This document shows, in pieces, positions 52,491 through 61,072 of a stretch of DNA of 64,000 nucleotides. The notes below the pieces were generated by a model. That model saw nothing but the letters and a program-made list of their open reading frames with translations. It was not told the DNA's origin and searched no databases. The number at the start of each line of letters is the position of its first letter. Position 1 is the first letter of the stretch. The DNA is from Clostridiales bacterium (GTDB taxonomy: Bacteria; Bacillota; Clostridia; Saccharofermentanales; Saccharofermentanaceae), in the NCBI GenBank assembly GCA_017509245.1, contig JAFWQC010000035.1, positions 1 to 64,000 of the forward strand, read 5' to 3'. Both the position numbers and the translations under genes were made by a program.

Positions 52491-54878
52491 TCAATATTCC
52501 AGGATCACTGCCCCTTCAAGGTCTGTTCTGAAGACTTCGCAGCCATAAGATTCAAGGCGGTCTAAGGTGTCCGGCGAAGGGTGGCCATAAAAGTTGTTGG
52601 CGCCGACGGAGATTATTGCGGCAGAGGGCGAACAGGCCTCAATGAAACCCGTCGAGGATGAGTATTTGGAGCCATGGTGAGCGACTTTGAGAAGGTCGCA
52701 ATCGATATCGATGCCTGCATCTATCAGGCGTTCTTCTGTTTTGGTGCTGATGTCGCCCGTAAAAAGGATCTTCTTGCCGTTTATATTCAGCATCAGGACA
52801 AGGCTTGAGTCGTTGCCGCCGTTGGCATCCACATACGGGTACAGGACATCGATGAAGGCTGAATCCGATAACTCGATCCTGTCTCCGGCTCTGATGCAGA
52901 ATAGGTTGGAAAGATATGCCTGTCTGTCTGTTTTCGTGGACTCGAAAAACTCCTCAACGTCTTTGTCTTTAATGTCAGGTTCAGGGACATAGGCGGTCAT
53001 GACCGTGCCGGCTCTTCCCTGCTCGCTCAAAGCGGCGATCCCGCCTGAATGGTCAACATCCCAGTGGCTCATTATGCTGATATCGACCTGACTGATGCCG
53101 TAATAATCCAGAAGATCGCTTACTGTGGAAGCTCCTTCTTCGTAAGTTCCTGCATCTATAAGGCATGTAAGCCCACTAGTGATTATCAGGCAGCAGTCAC
53201 CTTGCCCGACGTCGGCAAAGACGATCTTATTCTCCGGTTTGATCACGAAGGAAAACACTTCCAAGCCCACTGATGCGGCAAGGACCAGCGCAGAGAGTTT
53301 AAGGAAAGCCCGTCTTACAAAGCACGGCGGGAGCATAAACAGAAACAGCGTTAATCCTGCAGCCAGAAGGAGCGGGGCTGATAAATGGACCGGCGGACTG
53401 CCGCCTGAACTTAAGGTGCTGCCTGTACCGATAACAGAATTCAGAAGTTTAAGACATGCAAGGAGCGGCGCAGATATGAATTCTGACAGGAACGGAAGCA
53501 ATAAACACAGAAGGACGCAGGGCACAAAACAGGTGCAGGTCAATCCGGCCACAAAAGAGCCTGCTATCTGAACCGCAAGATGCAGCGGATCAGGTCTCAT
53601 GGAGATGTCTGTCCAGAATGGGATCATGCCGAGCGTGGCGGCAATGGCGGGACTGACAAGAGATGGTATCTTCTCTCCAAGGCGGAGCTTCTTAAGTGCG
53701 CCCGAAATCTTCACCGTATATATTTTTATGGCAATGACGGCACTAAAGCTCATGCGGAATCCGGAAGACTGCGGGCAGAACGGGTCGGACACCGTCATGA
53801 CTATTGAAGCAAGGCTTAAGGCGGATACCCAGTCCCTGTCAGCGAAGCAGCATATGCTCATGAAGGCGGCCCTTGTTACGGAATCGCTCCAGCCTGTAAG
53901 ACAGCCTGTCAGGATGCAGAACAGGATGTGGATGGCGAAGACTTTTCGACGCTTGACCTTAAGTGCACTGAGAACAGCGGGAAGGCATGCCAGAAAGCCC
54001 GTAAAGTGCGTGCCGGATACCGCCAGGAGATGCGAGCAGCAAGATATTTGGAAATCGCGGTTTACATGGTCAGGCACAAGGGATCTGTCACCTGCGCAAA
54101 CGGCCGCAGCCAATGCCTTGTATGTTTCGTCGAATGAACCTGATACTGCATTAAGGACATCTCTTCTCATTACAAAGAAGAATCTTTGCAAGACACCTGA
54201 AATACAGGAAGGGAAACCGGCTTTGCTTATCACTTCGAACCGGTCGCATCTTATTACATACAGAATTCCACGGGATCTTAAGTAATCACGGTAATCCAAT
54301 TCGCCGGGATTGCCGGCTTTCGCAGGCTCTTTTAGTTTTCCGTGAATGAGAAGCTGATCGCCCGGATTAATATCCGCAAAGCCTTCGATATCCTTGTAAC
54401 AGGTGATTTTCGAGAGTGCCCCGCTCTCCAGTCTGACTGTAAGGTCAACCTTGCCGGAAAGATCAAAGGATATCCTTGTTGCCGTACAGATATATTCATT
54501 GTTTGAAGACGGTTCTGTATATGCGTTAAGCCTTGTGCTGATAAACATTCCTATATAGACAAGAACAAGGCTGAACAATAAGGCAAGCACCGTCATGTTA
54601 ACCTTGAAGAATAAGGGCTTTCGGGATTTGAGACAAAACAGCACAAAAGCGGTTAACACGGCCGCTGATAAAAGGAATGCAGGCAGCACGGATGCAAAAT
54701 GGCAGCTAAGGAAACTGCACAGAAGAATGAGGAGTGCGGGCGCTAAAGAAGGTCTTTTCGAGAACGCGGCAAAAAGCTGTTTGAAGCCGGCATCAATTAA
54801 TCGCATTCTATAAAGAAAACGGTCCTGGAGATGCAAAAAATCAGTATTCTTATACGTTTTGCCATAAAAGTCCTTCAT
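52491..54878 (-). CDS. comEC: ComEC/Rec2 DNA-uptake channel protein
   Basis: 795 residues. Order: hydrophobic N-terminal segment, DUF4131-type OB region (about 125-200), Competence core membrane domain of roughly ten helices (220-530) and C-terminal metallo-beta-lactamase-like domain (VFADVGQGDCCLIITSG near 560; SHWDVDHSGG near 605; FTGDISTKTEERL; VAHHGSKYSS). It imports single-stranded DNA in naturally competent bacteria; the presence of comEC alone does not prove competence. ATG 54878 lacks a ribosome site. Upstream lies the CGACAA box array, shared with divergent ysxC. It normally neighbours comEA and holA; comEA is not seen. Confidence 0.94.
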   Translation of the reverse strand: MKDFYGKTYKNTDFLHLQDRFLYRMRLIDAGFKQLFAAFSKRPSLAPALLILLCSFLSCHFASVLPAFLLSAAVLTAFVLFCLKSRKPLFFKVNMTVLALLFSLVLVYIGMFISTRLNAYTEPSSNNEYICTATRISFDLSGKVDLTVRLESGALSKITCYKDIEGFADINPGDQLLIHGKLKEPAKAGNPGELDYRDYLRSRGILYVIRCDRFEVISKAGFPSCISGVLQRFFFVMRRDVLNAVSGSFDETYKALAAAVCAGDRSLVPDHVNRDFQISCCSHLLAVSGTHFTGFLACLPAVLSALKVKRRKVFAIHILFCILTGCLTGWSDSVTRAAFMSICCFADRDWVSALSLASIVMTVSDPFCPQSSGFRMSFSAVIAIKIYTVKISGALKKLRLGEKIPSLVSPAIAATLGMIPFWTDISMRPDPLHLAVQIAGSFVAGLTCTCFVPCVLLCLLLPFLSEFISAPLLACLKLLNSVIGTGSTLSSGGSPPVHLSAPLLLAAGLTLFLFMLPPCFVRRAFLKLSALVLAASVGLEVFSFVIKPENKIVFADVGQGDCCLIITSGLTCLIDAGTYEEGASTVSDLLDYYGISQVDISIMSHWDVDHSGGIAALSEQGRAGTVMTAYVPEPDIKDKDVEEFFESTKTDRQAYLSNLFCIRAGDRIELSDSAFIDVLYPYVDANGGNDSSLVLMLNINGKKILFTGDISTKTEERLIDAGIDIDCDLLKVAHHGSKYSSSTGFIEACSPSAAIISVGANNFYGHPSPDTLDRLESYGCEVFRTDLEGAVILEY

Positions 54879-54900
54879 GTTAAAATTCTAAGTGGGTTCT

Positions 54901-54961
54901 TTGTCGGTTTTAGTCTCAATTTTCATACAAATACCGACAAATAAACCGACAAAAACGACAA
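54901..54961. promoter_or_regulatory. TTGTCGG-CATACAAA-CGACAA box array between comEC and ysxC
   Basis: TTGTCGG at 54901-54907, CATACAAA at 54924-54931, then CGACAA at 54935-54940, 54947-54952 and 54956-54961. Read on the comEC strand this is three TTGTCG boxes then TTTGTATGAAAATTGAGACT, ending about 45 bases before the start codon. The array matches the one at 38810-38845 in sequence and spacing. Confidence 0.5.
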
Positions 54962-54989
54962 GCTGAACATTATAAACAGAGTTATAAAC

Positions 54990-55598
54990 ATGGCTATCAA
55001 TTACGGAAAGATCAGATATCTAAAGACGTGCGCATCGATCAAGGATCTGCCTGACGGGGATCTGCCGGAGATCGTTCTTGCGGGAAGGTCCAATGTAGGC
55101 AAGTCTTCCCTGGTAAACGCGCTGGGAAGCAACAGAAAGCTTGCCAGGGTATCGCAGACTCCCGGAAAGACACAGCAGATCATTTACTTTGACATGGACA
55201 GCCAGGCAATACTTGCCGACCTTCCGGGTTACGGCTTCTCAAAGGCGTCGAAGGACAAGTCAAAGGGCTTCTCCGAATTGTGCGACAACTATTTCAGGGT
55301 AAGGACAGGTATTGATCTCGTTCTTATGCTCATTGATATCAGGCACGAGCCGTCAAATGACGACATCGGAATGCTCAATTTCTTAAACAGTGCCGGTCTT
55401 CCCTATTTTCTCGTTTTCACGAAGTGCGATAAGCTGTCTGCACAACAGGTAAGGAAGCAGCTTCAGATGATGTCAAAATATCTTGATTTTGCTGAAGACG
55501 CCCGTGTTTTCGCGGTTTCCAGCAGCGAGACCAATCCTCAGAAATCAGGGTTAAAAGATTTGAAGCAGGCGCTCTCTGATGAGATATGCAAATTATGA
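54990..55598 (+). CDS. ysxC: Ribosome biogenesis GTPase YsxC/EngB
   Basis: 202 residues. Essential GTPase in 50S assembly. G1 GRSNVGKSSLVNAL near 33-46, G3 DLPGYGFSKAS near 77, G4 TKCDKL near 145. N-terminus FAINYGKIRYLKTCASIKDLP precedes it. ATG 54990 has no strong ribosome site in ACAGAGTTATAAAC. The gene is divergent from comEC with the box array between. An inverted repeat lies downstream at 55607-55639. Confidence 0.95.
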   Translation: MAINYGKIRYLKTCASIKDLPDGDLPEIVLAGRSNVGKSSLVNALGSNRKLARVSQTPGKTQQIIYFDMDSQAILADLPGYGFSKASKDKSKGFSELCDNYFRVRTGIDLVLMLIDIRHEPSNDDIGMLNFLNSAGLPYFLVFTKCDKLSAQQVRKQLQMMSKYLDFAEDARVFAVSSSETNPQKSGLKDLKQALSDEICKL

Positions 55599-55606
55599 AC
55601 AATCTT

Positions 55607-55639
55607 TCTATTACTTTTCGTGCAAATTTTTGTAATAGA
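55607..55639. repeat. Inverted repeat between ysxC and the PRPP synthetases
   Basis: TCTATTAC (55607-55614) and GTAATAGA (55632-55639) form a perfect 8-bp stem with a 17-base AT-rich loop. There is no T run, so it looks more like an operator or weak terminator than a normal one. Confidence 0.45.
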
Positions 55640-55706
55640 GTGCTTTGAAATATTTTATTACTTGGATATCATTTAATTAGTTTCTTTCAGGGGGATATTT
55701 GATGCC

Positions 55707-56915
55707 ATGAGCGACTTGTATGTCAATACAGGCTATAAGGAAACATATTTGGCACCTTTCGGTCCCATCGGCATTATTTCACATACTTCCAACAAAGAAT
55801 TCGTCAAGAAGGTCTCAGAGGTGCTGTCTGCCAAGAGGAAGATCCGTGCCCAAAGACCCGGAAATAAATATGCGAACGATCCCGGCTATTCACGTGAAAG
55901 CTTCATTATGGATTCTGAGCTTGTCAGATTCCAGACCGGCGAGGGCAAGTTCGCCATCGGCGAGAGCGTCAGAGGTCATGACATCTATGTCATCACGGAC
56001 GTTTTATCCCGCAGTCTTGAATTAAATCTCATCGAAGATACACATGTCATCTCCCCCGATGACCAGTATATTGATCTTTTGAGGATCTTGTCCGTTCTTA
56101 AGGGCAAGGCTAAGAGAGTCAATGTCATCATGCCTTTTGTTTATGAAGGCAGGCGCGAGAAGTTAGACTCCCACAGAGAATCCTACGATTGTGCCGACAT
56201 GCTCAAGAAGCTCTATAAGCTCGGTGTGTCCAACCTCATCATTTTCGATCCTCACGACGAGAGGATCGCGAATGCGGTACCCCTTATGTCAATAGAGATG
56301 CCGCGCTGCCAGTTCAAGATGACGTCCACACTCTTGAACCGTTTTGGCTCCATCAAGATGGATAAAGACTATACGCTCGTGGTAAGCCCTGATGAGACAG
56401 GAATATCGCGAGCAATTTTTTACTCTTCGCACCTTAACCTCCCCCTGGCCTTCTTCTACCGTTACTACTACAACAAGGACGGCGAGGTAGTTAAGGGCTT
56501 CAAGTATCTGGGTGATGATGTCGACGGCAAGGATATCCTTCTTATCGATGACATGATCAATTCAGGTGAGACGATGCTCCGTACGGCTGCGAAGCTCAAA
56601 GCCTATGGCGCCAAGGACATTTACTGTCTTGCACCGTTCGGACTCTTTACCGACGGGCTCGAGGTTTTCGACAGGGCTTATGAGGAAGGAACTTTCAAGT
56701 GCATCTGCACAACGAACCTTATCTATGCTCCCGACGGCCTCAAATCGCGCGAATGGTATCTGGCGGCAGACATGGTACCGTACGTTGCAAGGATCATAGA
56801 CGCACTTAATTCTGATGAATCCATCTACGACCTTATCAACTCGACGGCAAGATTGCAGGATCTTGCGAGCCAGATAAGGATAGGAGAGGTTTTCGATGAA
56901 TTTAATGAGATATAA
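55707..56915 (+). CDS. Ribose-phosphate pyrophosphokinase-like protein 1, catalytic loop altered
   Basis: 402 residues, longer than the usual 315 but of the PRPP-synthetase fold: SPDDQYIDLLRI, IFDPHDERIANA (metal His near 195) and the PRPP loop ILLIDDMINSGETM near 277. The flexible catalytic loop that normally holds KRR reads FFYRYYYNKDGEV, without the Lys-Arg-Arg motif, and the RQ of the ATP site is R-R (EGRREKLD). It may be inactive or a regulatory partner of the next gene, much as PRPP-synthetase-associated proteins are in animals. ATG 55707 is 12 bases from GGGGG; ATG 55702 is out of frame and stops at once. Confidence 0.82.
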   Translation: MSDLYVNTGYKETYLAPFGPIGIISHTSNKEFVKKVSEVLSAKRKIRAQRPGNKYANDPGYSRESFIMDSELVRFQTGEGKFAIGESVRGHDIYVITDVLSRSLELNLIEDTHVISPDDQYIDLLRILSVLKGKAKRVNVIMPFVYEGRREKLDSHRESYDCADMLKKLYKLGVSNLIIFDPHDERIANAVPLMSIEMPRCQFKMTSTLLNRFGSIKMDKDYTLVVSPDETGISRAIFYSSHLNLPLAFFYRYYYNKDGEVVKGFKYLGDDVDGKDILLIDDMINSGETMLRTAAKLKAYGAKDIYCLAPFGLFTDGLEVFDRAYEEGTFKCICTTNLIYAPDGLKSREWYLAADMVPYVARIIDALNSDESIYDLINSTARLQDLASQIRIGEVFDEFNEI

Positions 56916-56951
56916 AGAAACCAATCAAGGCATGAAAGGCAGGCTGCAATT

Positions 56952-58157
56952 ATGACATCAGCATCTGACGAAAAAGCTTATTCCCGCTACGACCAATACG
57001 GCGACAACCCCATGGCGCCGGTAGGACCCATAGGTCTTATTGCTCTCAGAGGAAGTGAGGACTTCACATCGAAGGTCAACTTCTACCTCAACAAGAGACG
57101 TTCCGAGTATCAGAAAGAACAGATCGTCAATACCTATCCGGGATTCTTCAGAGAGGATTACACTATCCCCGTGGAGAATGCCAGATTCTCATCAGGAGAA
57201 GGTAAGGCTGTCGTTAAGAATACAGTCAGAGGCCATGACCTCTACCTCATCAGCGACGTCATGAACTGCTCCTGCACTTACAAGATGTTCGGACAGGACA
57301 ACAGAATGAGCCCTGACGATCACTATCAGGATCTTAAGCGTGTCATCCTCGCCTGCTCCGGCAAATCAAGAAGAATCAATGTCATAATGCCTTTCCTTTA
57401 TGAGAGCCGTCAGCACAAGAGAAACGCAAGAGAATCTCTGGACTGTGCTTTCGCACTTGAGGAATTATATGATCTCGGCGTTGCGAACATCATCACGTTC
57501 GACGCACATGACGAGAGAGTTGCAAACGCTATCCCTCTTGCAGGCTTCGAGAGCCTCCCTACAACATATCAGATCATTAAGGAAATGTACCGTCAGATCC
57601 CTGACCTGCAGTTCTCCAACGGCAAGTTCATGATCATCTCACCTGATGAAGGCGGTATCGGAAGAGCGATGTACTATGCTTCCATCCTCGGTGTCCCTCT
57701 CGGAACATTCTATAAGAGAAGAGACTACACGAGAGTCGTCGACGGCAAGAACCCGATCGTCGCTCACGAGTTCCTCGGTGATTCCGTTCAGGACATGGAC
57801 ATCCTCATTGTTGATGACATGATCTCCTCCGGCGATTCCATGATCGACATCGCTCGCGAGATGAAGGAACGCGGTGCGCGCAAGGTATTCTGCGCCGTTA
57901 CTTTCGGTCTTTTCACAGAAGGTATCGACCACTTCAACAAGGCTTACGAAGAAGGCATCATCAACAAAGTGTTCGCAACAAACCTTATCTATAGAAGACC
58001 TGAGCTCCTTGAAGCTCCCTGGTTTGCTGATGTTAACCTCTGCAAGTTCGTCGCACTCCTCATCGATGCGATCAACCACGACGCTTCACTCTCAAGCCTC
58101 ATCAATCCTACAGAGAAGATCAGAAAGCTTCTCAAGGAGAAAGAGAATATCAATTAA
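56952..58157 (+). CDS. prs: Ribose-phosphate pyrophosphokinase 2
   Basis: 401 residues. Makes PRPP from ribose 5-phosphate and ATP for purine, pyrimidine, NAD, His and Trp synthesis. It keeps the catalytic loop TFYKRRDYTRVV near 255, the RQ pair in YESRQHKRNARE near 154, DAHDERVANA near 193 and the PRPP loop ILIVDDMISSGDSM near 289. It is a tandem relative of the upstream gene (shared APVGPIGLI/APFGPIGII N-terminus), 36 bases apart, thus one operon. This copy should be the active enzyme. Confidence 0.93.
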   Translation: MTSASDEKAYSRYDQYGDNPMAPVGPIGLIALRGSEDFTSKVNFYLNKRRSEYQKEQIVNTYPGFFREDYTIPVENARFSSGEGKAVVKNTVRGHDLYLISDVMNCSCTYKMFGQDNRMSPDDHYQDLKRVILACSGKSRRINVIMPFLYESRQHKRNARESLDCAFALEELYDLGVANIITFDAHDERVANAIPLAGFESLPTTYQIIKEMYRQIPDLQFSNGKFMIISPDEGGIGRAMYYASILGVPLGTFYKRRDYTRVVDGKNPIVAHEFLGDSVQDMDILIVDDMISSGDSMIDIAREMKERGARKVFCAVTFGLFTEGIDHFNKAYEEGIINKVFATNLIYRRPELLEAPWFADVNLCKFVALLIDAINHDASLSSLINPTEKIRKLLKEKENIN

Positions 58158-58159
58158 AG

Positions 58160-58543
58160 ATGGCAAATACGGGAAGGTCACGTTCTGCAGGTTCTTCTTC
58201 CAGGGGCTCGAAAAGCAGTCCCCGCAAAACTTCTGCGCGCTCAAATAATTCGCGCGGAACATCAAGAAGAACAACGGCTCCCCAGCCTGAAGAGTCAGGA
58301 TTTTCTGCCGCATTTAAGAAGTTTGCCGCTTCAAAAGCCGCAACACCTCTTATCTTTATTGCTGCAGTTCTCCTGATCGTCGGCATCGACCTTCTTGTCA
58401 GCTGGAACAGCTTCGAATTATTCTTCAAGATCCTCGGCATCGAGATACTCATTGCCGTTGTCATCTGGATAATCCTGACACTGGTTTTCTCCGGAAAGAA
58501 GAATAAAGACCCGGATGGCGGAACCGCAGAAGACGAGGTATAA
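58160..58543 (+). CDS. Small membrane protein with a basic Ser/Arg-rich N-terminus
   Basis: 127 residues, not recognised. The first 45 residues are a disordered Ser/Arg/Thr stretch (RSRSAGSSSRGSKSS), then two hydrophobic helices (about 62-81 and 89-110) and a charged tail. ATG 58160 is two bases after the prs stop and the stop is three bases before the next gene, so it is embedded in the operon. Weak likeness to small membrane proteins next to rqcH in other Clostridia; no function is assigned. Confidence 0.6.
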   Translation: MANTGRSRSAGSSSRGSKSSPRKTSARSNNSRGTSRRTTAPQPEESGFSAAFKKFAASKAATPLIFIAAVLLIVGIDLLVSWNSFELFFKILGIEILIAVVIWIILTLVFSGKKNKDPDGGTAEDEV

Positions 58544-58546
58544 ACC

Positions 58547-60478
58547 TTGACTTTAGACGGCATCACCTGTCAGCTCCTGGCAGACGAACTGAATACCGAA
58601 CTCGAAGGGAAGCGTGTGGACAAGATCTACATGCCTGACAGGCACACTGTCATCCTCCACATAAGATTTACAAGCGGGTACCAAAAGCTCCTGATATCTA
58701 TCGATCCGGGTGCTCCGCGCATCTGTTTTGCGGAAAACACGGTCGAGAATCCTTCGATCCCGCCCTCATTTTGCATGCTTCTCCGCAAATATCTTGCCGG
58801 TTCGAGGATCGAACGCGTCACCAATCCCGGTTACGAGAGAATAATAGAGATCACCGTCAGCAAGAACGACGAATTAAAGGACAGAAAGACCTATACCCTT
58901 ATAGTTGAACTCATGGGCAGGTTCTCAAATCTTATCCTCGTCAACGAGAACGGCAAGATACTGGATTCTGCCGTTCACGTCGATTTTTCCGTCTCACGCG
59001 TAAGGGAAGTCATGCCCGCAAGAGTCTATGTATATCCTCCGGCGCAGGATAAGCTCAATGCCGGAAAAGCTCTTGAGATGGCGCAGTCAGGCACACTTCC
59101 CGTCATGGAATCTGAGCTCTCCCGCCCTGTCGACAAAGCACTTGTCGGCTCGATCAAGGGTCTGTCCCCTGTTCTTGCCGGATACATTACGGACATGGCA
59201 GACCTGGACGACAGGAAGACTCTCGCTATGCTTTCATCTGATGAAAAGGACCGTCTTTTAAACGAAGTAAAGACTTTCCTTTCCGGCATTGTCTTGAAAA
59301 CATACCATTCATATGTATTTTTCGATGAAAACGGCGAACCGGTTAATGCAGCGATCGTCAACCTTAAAGGCTACACAAGATCCCAGGCTGTCTCCTCGGT
59401 ATCAGAAGCTATCGACATGTGCTATCAGGCAAGGGATTCCCGTCTTGAACTCGATAAAGGCCGCGACAGGTTAAACCAGATAATAGGCAGTGCCCTTGCA
59501 AGGGTCATTAAGAAGCGTGAGATACACGAGCAGGATCTTGAGGAAGGTCAGAAGGCTGATAAGTTAAAGCATTACGGCGATCTTATCCTCACATATAAAT
59601 ACATGGTAAACCAGGGCGCTCCGAGCGTTACTCTTACTGACTACGCATCAGAGACCCAGGAGAACATAACAATTCCCTTGAATCCTTCTCTTGATGCATC
59701 CGCAAATGCCCAGGAATACTATAAGCGTTTCCATAAAGCGAAAAGAAAGATGGAGCTGGCTGATCAGTATCTCAAAGAAGACGAGATGGCAGCGCAGTAC
59801 CTCCGTTCCTTGATAGCAGCAGTAAATGCGGCATCAGGCATGGAGGATCTTGAAGCGATCAACGAAGAGATAAGGGCCGAGATATCCGGAGATTCAGGTT
59901 TTCGAAAAGGGGCTACAGCCAGCAAGAACAACAATAACAACAAAGGTGACCCCAATAAGATGGTCGGAATCGCAAAGTCCGGAAAAGCTTCGTCGCGCGC
60001 TTTGAGAGAAGCTGCCAAGAGAGCAAATCTCAACAAGGGCGGCAAGGATAAGAGCAAGGAAAGAGCCCTGCCCTGCAGACGTTACCTGACATCTGACGGA
60101 TATGAGATCCTTGCGGGAAGAAACAACATCCAGAACGACCAGCTCACCTTCCACACAGCTTCAAGGCGCGACTGGTGGTTCCACGTAAAAGGACTTCCCG
60201 GAACACACGTCATCTTAAAGACCAAGCCCAATGAAGAAATGCCTTCCGATAACGCGGTCCTTGAGGCTGCAAGCCTTGCGGCATTCTTCTCGAAGGCGAT
60301 AATTCTTGAGGAACACATGACATCAGAGGGTTCAAAGCCCGGTCTTCTTAAGGCTGAAGTCGACTACTGCCCTGTCTCCCACGTAAAAAAGATTCCGGGA
60401 GCAAAGCCCGGAATGGTCATCTACGAAGGCTATTATTCAGTTCTCGTGGAAGCAAAAGAGCCTCAGACGAAGGATTAA
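58547..60478 (+). CDS. rqcH: NFACT family protein (RqcH-like; fibronectin-binding A)
   Basis: 643 residues. NFACT-N domain (1-230: LDGITCQLLADELNTELEG, IPPSFCMLLRKYLAGSRIE), a coiled-coil middle (about 290-440), a low-complexity Asn/Lys-rich linker near 458-475 and an NFACT-R domain (ILAGRNNIQNDQLTF, RDWWFHVKGLPGTHVIL). In Bacillus this protein binds 50S subunits with stalled peptidyl-tRNA and adds alanine tails in ribosome quality control. The start is TTG 58547, near GAGG in the end of the previous gene. It converges with queH ten bases away, with no visible terminator. Confidence 0.92.
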   Translation: MTLDGITCQLLADELNTELEGKRVDKIYMPDRHTVILHIRFTSGYQKLLISIDPGAPRICFAENTVENPSIPPSFCMLLRKYLAGSRIERVTNPGYERIIEITVSKNDELKDRKTYTLIVELMGRFSNLILVNENGKILDSAVHVDFSVSRVREVMPARVYVYPPAQDKLNAGKALEMAQSGTLPVMESELSRPVDKALVGSIKGLSPVLAGYITDMADLDDRKTLAMLSSDEKDRLLNEVKTFLSGIVLKTYHSYVFFDENGEPVNAAIVNLKGYTRSQAVSSVSEAIDMCYQARDSRLELDKGRDRLNQIIGSALARVIKKREIHEQDLEEGQKADKLKHYGDLILTYKYMVNQGAPSVTLTDYASETQENITIPLNPSLDASANAQEYYKRFHKAKRKMELADQYLKEDEMAAQYLRSLIAAVNAASGMEDLEAINEEIRAEISGDSGFRKGATASKNNNNNKGDPNKMVGIAKSGKASSRALREAAKRANLNKGGKDKSKERALPCRRYLTSDGYEILAGRNNIQNDQLTFHTASRRDWWFHVKGLPGTHVILKTKPNEEMPSDNAVLEAASLAAFFSKAIILEEHMTSEGSKPGLLKAEVDYCPVSHVKKIPGAKPGMVIYEGYYSVLVEAKEPQTKD

Positions 60479-60487
60479 GAAAACAAC

Positions 60488-61072
60488 TTATAAGGAGTTT
60501 GCTTCAGTATGCTCCTTTATGTCCTTATAGATCTTGTCCCTGAACTTGGATTCTTCTAACGAGAATATGCAGCCGCAGAATTTCTGCCTGTATAAACCGA
60601 TCTCACGCGCCATATCCTGACCCTGTCTGAATCCGGGTCTGAAATCCATATATTCGAACTTGACGCCGAACTTTGAAGCTTTCTTATCGCTTATCTCTGC
60701 TATCTTGTCGTGCTGCTGATAGGGGCTTACGAGTAGCGTCGTGCAGAAAGTCTCATAGCCGTTCTCTGCAGCAAACTTTGCAACATGTTCCATACGGATG
60801 TCATAGCACATCTCGCATCTTGAAGCGAATTCATTTAGATATTCCTTGGCCAGCCAATAATCCTGCATACAGTCGGTGCCTTCAGAGATAAGCTTTATAC
60901 TGTAATGCTCACAGGCCTTCTCAAGATTCTGGTGGCGTCTGTCGAATTCGAACTGAGGCTGGATATTAGGGTTATACCAGTAGCAGTCAAGATCTCTTCC
61001 GTTTGAGGTCAAAAGATCCAGAGGATACATGGCACAAGGGCCGCAGCAGCAATGCAGGAGCATCTTCCCCAT
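60488..61072 (-). CDS. queH: Epoxyqueuosine reductase QueH
   Basis: 194 residues. Reduces epoxyqueuosine to queuosine in tRNA. The cysteine pairs for iron-sulfur and metal binding are all there: LLHCCCGPC near 6-14, SRCEMCYD near 84 and FCGCIFS near 167. The start overlaps the ruvB stop by one base (TGATG), so it is translated with the ruv genes. In other Firmicutes queA and tgt follow ruvB; here QueH takes that place, keeping a link between ruvB and tRNA queuosine genes. Confidence 0.94.
   Translation of the reverse strand: MGKMLLHCCCGPCAMYPLDLLTSNGRDLDCYWYNPNIQPQFEFDRRHQNLEKACEHYSIKLISEGTDCMQDYWLAKEYLNEFASRCEMCYDIRMEHVAKFAAENGYETFCTTLLVSPYQQHDKIAEISDKKASKFGVKFEYMDFRPGFRQGQDMAREIGLYRQKFCGCIFSLEESKFRDKIYKDIKEHTEANSL

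Noticed and set aside
53599..54285. Plus-strand 228-residue frame opposite comEC
   Set aside because: Antisense shadow of an intact comEC; Met/Arg-rich nonsense composition.
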